From CAYPZL01 sp964415045 (GTDB lineage Bacteria > Planctomycetota > Phycisphaerae > Sedimentisphaerales > Anaerobacaceae), in the NCBI GenBank assembly GCA_964415045.1, contig CAYPZL010000003.1, positions 15,892 to 79,891 of the forward strand: a stretch of DNA of 64,000 bases. Direction: 5' to 3'. The notes under the pieces are model-generated. The model was given only the letters and a program-made list of their open reading frames with translations. It ran no database searches and was not told where the DNA came from. Made by a program: the position numbers and the translations under genes. Shown here piece by piece: positions 8,358 to 15,832 of the stretch. Each line of letters starts with the position of its first letter. The stretch's first letter is position 1.

Positions 8358-9701
8358 ATGGCAGAGATTCCTCCCTCTACCTCCGGTGGCGAGACACCGC
8401 GTGCGCGGGTGCTTCCGCGTGAAATCGTGTTGCCATTCATTCTTGTGACCAGTCTCTTCGCAATGTGGGGGTTCGCCAATGACATCACCAACCCCATGGT
8501 GGCCGCGTTCAAGAATATTCTGCTGCTGAGCTACACGGAGAGCGCGATGGTTCAGTTCGCCTTCTACGGCGGCTACTGCGTGATGGCGATACCGGCGGCC
8601 CTGTTCATCAAACGGTTCAGCTACAAGAGCGGTATCCTTGTCGGGCTGGGGCTGTACGCTGCGGGATGTCTGCTGTTTATCCCGTCGGGCTGGCTGATGG
8701 CCTTTTGGTCGTTCTTGATCGCCTACTTCATTATGACCTGCGGTCTGTCGTTCCTGGAGACCAGCTCCAATCCCTATATCCTGTCCATGGGGCCGGAGGA
8801 GACGTCCACCCAGCGGCTCAATTTCGCCCAGTCCTTCAACCCCATTGGCTCGCTCACCGGGATGCTGGTCGCCAAGAACCTGATTCTGGCCCGTCTCGAC
8901 ACGGCTGATGAAGAGGCCCGGCGCGCCATGCAGGAGACGGCGCCCGATCAGTTTGCGGCGATCCAGCAGCACGATCTCAATGTCATCATTGGACCCTACA
9001 TGGCACTGGGACTGGTGGTGCTGGTGGCCCTGGTGATCTTTGCCATCGCTCGCCTGCCGCGCAGCAAGGGCGAAAACGACACGTCTCTGAACGTCGGTCC
9101 GACCCTCAAGCGTCTGTTCCGAAACCGCAAATACCTCGAAGGCGTCGTGGCCCAAACCTTCTACGTGGGCGTTCAGATCATGTGCTGGACGTTCATCATT
9201 CAATACGGCGTCAACGAATTAGGCATGGCCCCGAAAACGGCCCAGGGCTACAACATGATCGCCATGGTGATCTTTGTCAGCAGCCGGTTCATCTGTACGT
9301 ATCTGCTCAAGTACATCAGTCCCGGCGGACTGCTCATGACGCTGGCCATCGTGGGAGGCGGACTTATCGTGGGGACGATTTTCATCCAGGGCATGTTCGG
9401 CCTGTACTGCCTCATTGGCGTCTCGGCCTGTATGTCGCTGATGTTCCCGACGATTTATGGAATCGCCCTCAAGGGTCTTGGGGACGACGCGAAGCTCGGA
9501 GCGGCCGGCCTGATCATGGCTATCGGCGGAGGGTCGGTGATGCCCCCGTTGCAGGCCAGGATCATGGACATGGACGCCTTCAACCTGGGGTTTATGACAT
9601 TGTCGAGTACGAGGGCCTCCTTTGTGCTGCCGCTGATTTGTTTTGTGGTCATCGCGATTTTCGGGTTCCGGACTTCGAAAGTGCACGGCCACACGTACTG
9701 A
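8358..9701 (+). CDS. FucP-type MFS sugar transporter (second of pair)
   Basis: The product has 447 residues, close to the usual FucP length. It shares with the upstream gene the N-terminal REIVLPFILVTSLFAMWGFA segment, the family motif ETSSNPYILSMGPEE, TQRLNFAQSFNPIGSLTG, and the late MSLMFPTIYGIALKGLG helix pair. The tandem arrangement points to duplication followed by divergence; the first copy has an insertion that this one lacks. A strong hairpin terminator follows 39 bases after the stop. The likely role is proton-coupled uptake of a sugar released by the neighbouring glycosidases. Confidence 0.9.
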   Translation: MAEIPPSTSGGETPRARVLPREIVLPFILVTSLFAMWGFANDITNPMVAAFKNILLLSYTESAMVQFAFYGGYCVMAIPAALFIKRFSYKSGILVGLGLYAAGCLLFIPSGWLMAFWSFLIAYFIMTCGLSFLETSSNPYILSMGPEETSTQRLNFAQSFNPIGSLTGMLVAKNLILARLDTADEEARRAMQETAPDQFAAIQQHDLNVIIGPYMALGLVVLVALVIFAIARLPRSKGENDTSLNVGPTLKRLFRNRKYLEGVVAQTFYVGVQIMCWTFIIQYGVNELGMAPKTAQGYNMIAMVIFVSSRFICTYLLKYISPGGLLMTLAIVGGGLIVGTIFIQGMFGLYCLIGVSACMSLMFPTIYGIALKGLGDDAKLGAAGLIMAIGGGSVMPPLQARIMDMDAFNLGFMTLSSTRASFVLPLICFVVIAIFGFRTSKVHGHTY

Positions 9702-9740
9702 TGGCAGCACGGATGTTGGCGGGATTCACTGGATTCGAGA

Positions 9741-9767
9741 GCCCCTTCCAACCGGAAGGGGCTTTTT
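9741..9767 (+). terminator. Rho-independent terminator after the transporter pair
   Basis: A perfect 9-bp stem, GCCCCTTCC (9741-9749) with GGAAGGGGC (9754-9762), has a 4-base loop and is followed by five T residues. Confidence 0.9.
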
Positions 9768-9858
9768 CTATCGTGACTGATGTCACAGCGCAAGAGCGAA
9801 GCCGGTCGTATCCCGGAGGATGCGATCGGCTTCGATAGCAGTTCAATCCTGCGTCGTC

Positions 9859-10052
9859 GTTAGAAGCAGAACTTTTGCAAAATGGAGATTAGGCTTATAT
9901 TCTTCAAGGAAATCGTTGGTTTGATTTCCTTGAAGACGGGGCTTAAACACCAATACCGAAAGCACTTACGTTCTCGGGAGGAAAAATCGACAAGAAGATT
10001 TTTCCTCCCTAAAGTAAGCCTAATCTCCATTTTGCAAAACTTCAGTTAGAAG
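9859..10052. mobile_element. MITE-like element of nested palindromes with an 8-bp flanking repeat
   Basis: The outer arms 9873-9897 and 10015-10039 are perfectly complementary over 25 bases (28 of 29 if extended to 9869 and 10043). Between them are two further perfect hairpins: 9901-9914 with 9923-9936 (14 bp, 8-base loop) and 9976-9988 with 9997-10009 (13 bp, 8-base loop). The unit is flanked by the direct repeat GTTAGAAG at 9859-9866 and 10045-10052, which looks like a target-site duplication. The right copy contains the stop codon of the DUF481 gene, so insertion would have been exactly at that gene's end. There is no internal ORF, so it would need a transposase in trans. A structured RNA is the alternative. 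Confidence 0.7.
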
Positions 10053-11074
10053 GTCAAGCCGATGCCGAAGAGGTATTTGGTGTCGCTGCTGCCCTGGCCG
10101 ATGGCCGGGGTGGTGTCGTAGTTGAAGATGACCTTGAAGTTGGCGAACATGTTCTTCATGAGGGCGGCCCGAACCTCGGCGGTGGTGGTCAGGTAATAGT
10201 CAGAAAACCGGTCGAAGGCCGGGTAGTAGGTCAGATCGTGGATGAACTTCATGCCTTCGATGATCTTCTTGTCGAAGTAGTAACCGGCCTGCATCGAGAG
10301 CTCGCTGTTGCTGTCCGTCTGGTTGTCGAATTTCTCGTACAGTGACGCCGCACCGGCCTCGGTCGAGAAGTTCATGTCATCGGATTCGATCCACTGGTAA
10401 CCGCCACCGACACCGACCGTGACTCTTCGATCCAGCTCGGCAACGCTGTCCTTTTCGTATCGCCCGTCGACGAAGCCAAAGAACTTCTTGGAGAAGAAGT
10501 AGTCGTACTTGCCCTTGGCACGCCACCAGTCTTCTATCGTTTCGTCTTCTTTCGTTTCCTTGTCTCGCTGCGTTCCCTTGGCGTAATCGGCGCTGACCGT
10601 GGTTCGATCCTTCTCGGTGCGCTTGGACATGTTGACGCTGGCGCTGATGGCTTCGGCCTTGGTGTTGCCGTGCGTGGAGGTCCACGCTCCGGAAACGCTT
10701 CCCGTCCATTTGGGTTTGGGCTTGGCAGGCGGGTTGATCGAAACCACGTCCTCGACGTTGAACGTTTGGGCCCGAAGCGTCTCGCCCTGTTCGATGGAGA
10801 ACTGGTTGCCTTCTGCGACGCTCACTTCCTGTTTGAGAACGGTGCCGTCTTTGAGATGAACCTCAACCGGAGACTCGCTGGCGAACGTCTGGATATTGGC
10901 CAACGGGATGGTGATCTCTCCGACCAGGTCCGATTTGAGCACGAGCTTGCCGTCGGTGAGGTGGGCGATGGTGCCCGAGAGTCGGTCCCCGTTCTTCAGA
11001 AAGACCTGATCGGCCTGGAGCGGGAGGCTCAGCAGCATGACGAAGAGAAACGCCAATAGTAGAACTGCACGCAT
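10046..11074 (-). CDS. DUF481 family outer-membrane protein
   Basis: The product has 342 residues with a signal peptide (MRAVLLLAFLFVMLLSLPLQA). The first 110 residues after it hold repeated short beta units (VFLKNGDRLSGTI, then LKDGTVLKQEV). The rest is a DUF481-type beta-barrel: WTGSVSGAWTSTHGNTKAEA, alternating strands such as FFGFVDGRYEKDS and VTVGVGGGYQWI, and a C-terminal strand ending in GIGLTF, fitting insertion in the outer membrane. The start is supported by AGGAGG 7 bases upstream. Family function is unknown. The MITE-like element abuts its stop codon. Confidence 0.85.
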   Translation of the reverse strand: MRAVLLLAFLFVMLLSLPLQADQVFLKNGDRLSGTIAHLTDGKLVLKSDLVGEITIPLANIQTFASESPVEVHLKDGTVLKQEVSVAEGNQFSIEQGETLRAQTFNVEDVVSINPPAKPKPKWTGSVSGAWTSTHGNTKAEAISASVNMSKRTEKDRTTVSADYAKGTQRDKETKEDETIEDWWRAKGKYDYFFSKKFFGFVDGRYEKDSVAELDRRVTVGVGGGYQWIESDDMNFSTEAGAASLYEKFDNQTDSNSELSMQAGYYFDKKIIEGMKFIHDLTYYPAFDRFSDYYLTTTAEVRAALMKNMFANFKVIFNYDTTPAIGQGSSDTKYLFGIGLTF

Positions 11075-11154
11075 TGTCTGGACCTCCTAACATGACATAG
11101 CTGACTGAAATCACATTCGCAAGACCTTCGCGTCTCTTGTCTTCCGCTCGCTTG

Positions 11155-11570
11155 TCATTTTGCCGAAGACGCGAGACTTCCATTCTTCAGATGCACATCG
11201 CGTTGTGGAAATGGTATTGTAATCCCGTTTTCTTCCAGAGCCACCTTCATTTTCGCCGTCAGGTCAAAGTATCGTTCCCATCGTACCTGCCAGAAGCCAT
11301 CCAGAACAACGCTCGCGCACACAACGATAGCGAGCATGCCCGCACAAAGGCCCACAGCCAAGCCGTGCCCCGATCCAATCCACACCCAGAGCGGTACCGC
11401 TGGCCTGCCGTTGCCACAGCCCAACCAAGATAACAGCCCAAATGGTCCCCGGTACTACCGTGGATTGCCCCGGAGAGTTTGAGGTTTTTGGGAAAGTTTT
11501 TGCCGGTCTGAACCATGCGCTTGTCGTGGACGCAAATCGCGCGTCGTCGGGCCGGGGGCTGCACGGGAGA
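11155..11570 (-). pseudogene. Remnant of an MscS-type mechanosensitive channel gene
   Basis: One frame ends with FDLTAKMKVALEENGITIP followed by FPQRDVHLKNG, which closely matches the C-terminal domain end of small-conductance mechanosensitive channels. No intact start or membrane domain precedes it. About 290 bases upstream, another frame (through ICVHDKRMVQ) faintly resembles the family's I-x-x-x-D-x-R-x-V segment at about the expected distance, so the gene seems truncated and frameshifted. The upstream border is approximate. Confidence 0.6.
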
Positions 11571-12163
11571 GACGTTTTACCTCCGGCCGGACGTGTTGCC
11601 ATCTGCCGCGTGAGTTGGGTGAGAGTGCCGCGCCGTTTGACGTCGTTGGAGGCGACGCGAGGGTGAAAACTGTAATAGTCAGCGATGACATCGCTCGTAA
11701 TGACATCGGAATTGACGACTTGAGCTATCGCCCTTCTTAGTTCATATGGATTGACGAAGACTGCGTTCTTTGACAAGAAGTCCCTCGTACAGAATCATCC
11801 TTCGCAGCGGATGCCCCCGAGACGGAGTGAGAGTCGTGGATTCCGGGAGGTGTGATCGCTGAGTGGTAGTGAGGTTTCTACCGCCCTGGCGTGCAGATCG
11901 CGAAGGAATGCCCTTGCTTCGAGCCGCGAGGCGTCATGTGAAACTGTGCTTGTCGTTCGGCTGCATGGACGACGGTTTGCTGAGAGGATTGTAACGCTTT
12001 TCCTGGACTTGGAACGCAGATGTGCGAAAAGGCGAAAGCAGACGGATAGGCCACGAAAACCGTGTTGGGGGGATGGAGCCAGAGAACCGAAATGTTGCTG
12101 TTGCCCGAGCCTTTGAGGGGAGTCGTGTGAAGACTCCCTGCGAGAGGCGGAAAGGAGGCCACA
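11571..12163. other. Intergenic stretch without a recognisable gene
   Basis: Short ORFs here on both strands have no protein-like features. I checked for a cyclic-di-GMP riboswitch because of the exopolysaccharide genes downstream and saw no convincing core. It ends in the ribosome binding site of the next gene (AGGAGG). Confidence 0.5.
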
Positions 12164-13282
12164 ATGTCATCTGTTCGGAGTATATCACATTCTGTTCTCA
12201 CATTGGTTGTTCTGCTGACGGTTTGCGGCTTTGGGGCCGTGCCAAACGTCGATGATGTTGTCGAGGCGATCGCGGATCGCCTGGAGCAGGCGCAGGACAA
12301 AATGGGCTGGAATATGGGGTCCTGGCCCGAAGAAGAGCTGTTCACGGGTTCCCTGACCGCGGGGATGGTCGGCGCCTACGAATGTACGGGCAATTACGTG
12401 TATCGGACCGCCTCGCGCCGGGCGGGATACTATATCCTGCGGGCTGGCAATCAGATGGGCAACCTGCTGGGTGATGAGGCATATGCACTGGTCCGACTGA
12501 GTGAAATATCGCGGCTTATGGAAAGCGGGCTCTCCGACGTGTGGCTGTTCAACCTCTCCGAGTTTTACGCCAGCATGCGCAAAACCGGACCCGGCTACGA
12601 GGGGACGACCGAACTGTATTTATCGTATTTCGAGGGGGAGGAGCCGTCAACGACGGTGTTTCTGCTGGCGCATTACGTGGTGGGGGCGTACTACGTCGAT
12701 GACGCTGACAAGGAATTGTGGCGCGATGCTCTGGTGCGCCATTTGTCGTACGTCGATGACGAATGCAGTCATCCGGTGATGGCCCTCGGCGCCGCGACGT
12801 GGGCACTGGCACAAATCGATGGGTTGGATGACACACCACCTGCGTCTGAGGGCGGTTCAACATACTGGGAGGGCACGGTGTTGCGCGACCTTCCGGCGCT
12901 TCTTCTGAGCCACCAGGTACCGGCCGGCGAAGCCTATGGCGGGAGTTTCTATTGGCGTTTCGATCACAGTGAAGTGGTGCCGGGCGGCATTGGGTACGGG
13001 TTCACCGAAGACGCGATCTATGCAACGCTTGGACTCGTTGCGGCGGCTTCGGCGGCGGGCAACGACGACGCCAACGAGGCCTTTGTGCTCGCCATAACCG
13101 CTGCCCAGGAGGCACTTCTGCGGGGCGTGGATGAAGACGGAGAGGTGTACGAGCACCTCGCCCAGGTAGGTCAAAAATATCACGCATATGCGGGGGAAAT
13201 GCTGCAGGCGTTGTGGAGTACCAAGCAGTACCTGGATGCGCTGGCGGACTCAGATTCAGACGGAACCGGTGGAGGTGGCTGA
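12164..13282 (+). CDS. Secreted hypothetical protein, probably alpha/alpha-toroid fold
   Basis: The product has 372 residues; the start is supported by AGGAGG 6 bases upstream. A signal peptide (SISHSVLTLVVLLTVCGFG) is followed by helical pairs with a conserved look: WPEEELFTGSLTAGMVGAY, then YYILRAGNQMGNLLGDEAY, then HPVMALGAATWALAQIDGL, and EDAIYATLGLVAAASAAGN. This periodic arrangement fits an alpha/alpha barrel like those of polysaccharide lyases and terpene cyclases, but no catalytic motif is recognised. The C-terminus stops abruptly in an acidic, glycine-rich tail (DSDSDGTGGGG), as if a linker had lost the domain after it. Function unknown. Confidence 0.7.
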   Translation: MSSVRSISHSVLTLVVLLTVCGFGAVPNVDDVVEAIADRLEQAQDKMGWNMGSWPEEELFTGSLTAGMVGAYECTGNYVYRTASRRAGYYILRAGNQMGNLLGDEAYALVRLSEISRLMESGLSDVWLFNLSEFYASMRKTGPGYEGTTELYLSYFEGEEPSTTVFLLAHYVVGAYYVDDADKELWRDALVRHLSYVDDECSHPVMALGAATWALAQIDGLDDTPPASEGGSTYWEGTVLRDLPALLLSHQVPAGEAYGGSFYWRFDHSEVVPGGIGYGFTEDAIYATLGLVAAASAAGNDDANEAFVLAITAAQEALLRGVDEDGEVYEHLAQVGQKYHAYAGEMLQALWSTKQYLDALADSDSDGTGGGG

Positions 13283-13547
13283 ACGTCGAAGGAATCGGGC
13301 GGGAAGGACGAATTCAACAATTTCCCCTCGATGCCCTGGTCACACAAGGAACAAACATGAGGTGTGCTCGTTGGCGGTTATTCCGGTGAAACTGAAGAGC
13401 AGTAAGACAACGATGGCCTGGAGGTGACGAAAAAGGATCGTCTTGAACTTCTGTTTGGCTTAGCGGGAACTCCGAACGAAGCAGAAGTTGTCGTCCGCCA
13501 CCGCAAACCGAAGTGTAGGGAAATGACCCATTGGAAAGGACTGAGTT

Positions 13548-13850
13548 ATGAAGAAGCCAATGAAACGACCCATTCGCAGGAGAAACCTAGTGTTGTTTAT
13601 GGTGCTCTTGGGCGTCACTCTGACCTGGGCGGGTTCGATGGCTTTTGCTCGACCGGCGTCGAGCGTGTCGTCCCAAGGTAATGTGACAATGATCGATCCG
13701 TTTCTAATGACGGTTGTCACGGTGCCGTACAATCCGGCGAGTCCCGGGGCTGTACGTGAGGCGGTACTTATCACGCCGCGGGCGCGCGTTCGGGTGCCCG
13801 GCAGGCTGCCTCTTCGAAGTGCCTTCCACCCGAATGGCTCGTACCTCTAA
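13548..13850 (+). CDS. Small secreted hypothetical protein, possibly truncated
   Basis: This 100-residue ORF has a basic start and a hydrophobic segment (LVLFMVLLGVTLTWAGSMAF) that reads as a signal peptide. The rest is proline- and arginine-rich (RARVRVPGRLPLRSAF) with no recognised domain. The ribosome binding site is weak (AAGGA, 9 bases upstream). The same frame becomes protein-like again further downstream after two stops, so the gene may be broken. Confidence 0.4.
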   Translation: MKKPMKRPIRRRNLVLFMVLLGVTLTWAGSMAFARPASSVSSQGNVTMIDPFLMTVVTVPYNPASPGAVREAVLITPRARVRVPGRLPLRSAFHPNGSYL

Positions 13851-14120
13851 GCCGGGCTTCACCGGCCTGAGTTCGAGTTCGCGCGTAAGCACAGTACCGG
13901 GGGATACATGACGACGATCCGAAGAATCCGCTCGACCACATGACTCGGGTGGCTTCCGGCGTCGCGGGTATCCTCGGATTGCTGCGGTGGCCAGGCCTTG
14001 CAAGCTCGTGCCATTGTCGGCACGCATGCCAGGCTGTTGGACGCGGGCAACGCTCATGCGTTCAAGGCCGGCAATCAGTTTCTGGTGGTGGAGGCGTTTT
14101 CGGTTGAAACCGTGACCTGA
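13851..14120 (+). pseudogene. Possible decayed continuation of the small secreted protein
   Basis: In the frame of the preceding ORF, after stops at 13848-13850 and 13941-13943, the stretch before the TGA at 14118-14120 reads ARLLDAGNAHAFKAGNQFL then VVEAFSVETVT. This has coding character and no other explanation. Bases 14121-14200 are then an ordinary leader ending in AGGAGG for the export gene. Confidence 0.3.
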
Positions 14121-14200
14121 AGAGATCCGAAGAGGGCATCTTTGGGGTTCGCAGCACCGGCGGAGTTCCCGCTGCCATTTGCCATGTTCAAGGAGGATCT

Positions 14201-15832
14201 ATGACGCTGTTGGCATCTTCGAGGCGACACCGCGTGCGCGTGATACGGCGGGGCTTTGTCCGACTGGTCGTTCTCTTGCTCTTGCTCGCATGCAGCTATT
14301 GGGGCGGGTGCAGTGACGGGATCCAACAACCTTCCACGGAACGACTGATGGAGTTTGCGAACGCCGGCCCGGATGGACCGGCGGTCGATCTGGATCGGGT
14401 GGCCAAGGCAAGACTTCGCTCGGGGCCCTATCGAGTCGTGCCCGGCGACGTCTTGCAGGTGGAGATGCCTCAAGTACTGGATCCGCGCGCGTTGGAATCC
14501 ACGACGGCGATGGGTGGCAAGGAGACCTACACGTGTCGCATCGGTGATGCCGGTACGATTATCTTGCCGGTGGTCGGCCCGTTGCCGGTGGCCGGGAAGT
14601 CCCTCGCGGAAATTGAGTCCTCCATTATCGCAAGCTACTACCCGAAATTCGTCAAGACAGAACCTCCAATCTATGTCAGTGTTGTCGAACACAAGACGCA
14701 ACGGGTGTCTGTCGTCGGGGCCGTTGCACGGTCGGGCATTTATGCGTTACGTCACGATCAAATGACCCTTGTCGGTTTGCTGATGGAGGCCGGTGGCATT
14801 GTCGACGAGGGGGCTGCGCTCATCAAGATCAATCGTTTCGGTCAGGGCGGCGTCAAACGTCTGGGGCTGTCCCATACGTCTGCGTCACGGGGCCTCGCCG
14901 AAGAGGCGACGCATCGGGGCATGTTTGCCGACTGGACCGTGCCGGCGAGGAACGAGATGGGGATCAGGCCTGCGGATCCCGGCGTGAAACCGCATATGTT
15001 GTTCATGCGAGAGGGACCTTTGCACGCGACGGGTTGGCTCCTTTTCGGAAGGGGCGACGAAGTCGTGGCTCGGAAATGGCTGGACCTTGAAAGCAAGCAT
15101 CAGAGGCGGCAATTCCTGGACACGGCAACGGCACGAGTGCGCTGTGTGACGGGGGCGGAGCTGGAAAGAAGGCTCTCCCGTCTGGCTCTGTTTCTGGAAT
15201 CGTGGCCCCCGGGACAAGAAGTGCCGTTGTCTGTGCGTGACCCGGTGTGGAACGTGACCTGGGACGGTCATTTCGCGACTGTTTTTGACGAGCCTGTCGG
15301 CGGGATCTCACGAGCGAGTCCGGCCGCCATCGTACAGAGTGCGGAAAGCCAAAGAGACAACATAGAGAGTACGGCCACTCTTGTTCTGCCGGTTAGGGGA
15401 CTGAGCATTCCATTTGCCGACGTGGTCTTGCAGGAAGGCGATTCGATCGTTGTCGAGCCGCCGCCACAGCAGTTCGTTTCCGTTGTCGGATTGGTCGGCC
15501 GACCCGGCAACTTCCCATACCCGTATGATGTTCGCTATACACTTATCCAGGCCATAGCGTTGGCAGGTGGTTTGGACCTCACGGCAGACCCGCGATACGT
15601 CAGCGTGTATCGGTTGAAGGCCGATGGCACCGTGGCCGACGTAACGCTGCAACTGGTTGATCCGGAGAACCAGGAAAAGCTCACGGAGACTCTGGCCTTG
15701 CCGCTGAAACCCGGTGACGTTGTCTCCGTCGAACACACGCTGCGCACGCGGACGAACAGGTTCCTGGATAGGGTCTTCCGTGTGAGCCTGGGCTTGTATT
15801 TTCGACCTGAAAGTCTCTGGGATGATGATTGA
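14201..15832 (+). CDS. Polysaccharide export outer-membrane lipoprotein, Wza-like
   Basis: The product has 543 residues; AGGAGG lies 5 bases before the start. The hydrophobic N-terminus ends in a lipobox-like LLLAC. Residues about 75-165 match the polysaccharide export domain (YRVVPGDVLQVEMPQVLDP, then CRIGDAGTIILPVVGPLPV). SLBB-type beta-grasp repeats follow at about 168-235 (RVSVVGAVARSGIYAL) and about 420-500 (FVSVVGLVGRPGNFPYP). About 190 residues between the SLBB units are less typical. It would form the periplasm/outer-membrane channel of a Wzx/Wzy-dependent system. It opens the exopolysaccharide locus and overlaps the kinase gene by 11 bases. Confidence 0.92.
   Translation: MTLLASSRRHRVRVIRRGFVRLVVLLLLLACSYWGGCSDGIQQPSTERLMEFANAGPDGPAVDLDRVAKARLRSGPYRVVPGDVLQVEMPQVLDPRALESTTAMGGKETYTCRIGDAGTIILPVVGPLPVAGKSLAEIESSIIASYYPKFVKTEPPIYVSVVEHKTQRVSVVGAVARSGIYALRHDQMTLVGLLMEAGGIVDEGAALIKINRFGQGGVKRLGLSHTSASRGLAEEATHRGMFADWTVPARNEMGIRPADPGVKPHMLFMREGPLHATGWLLFGRGDEVVARKWLDLESKHQRRQFLDTATARVRCVTGAELERRLSRLALFLESWPPGQEVPLSVRDPVWNVTWDGHFATVFDEPVGGISRASPAAIVQSAESQRDNIESTATLVLPVRGLSIPFADVVLQEGDSIVVEPPPQQFVSVVGLVGRPGNFPYPYDVRYTLIQAIALAGGLDLTADPRYVSVYRLKADGTVADVTLQLVDPENQEKLTETLALPLKPGDVVSVEHTLRTRTNRFLDRVFRVSLGLYFRPESLWDDD

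Noticed and set aside
11264..11776. A 170-codon minus-strand ORF covering the MscS remnant
   Set aside because: The MscS-like end is in a different frame, and this translation shows no recognisable domain.
11990..12160. A possible cyclic-di-GMP riboswitch before the secreted protein gene
   Set aside because: GAAAG-like and GCAGA-like pieces are present, but the conserved core and the paired stems could not be matched.
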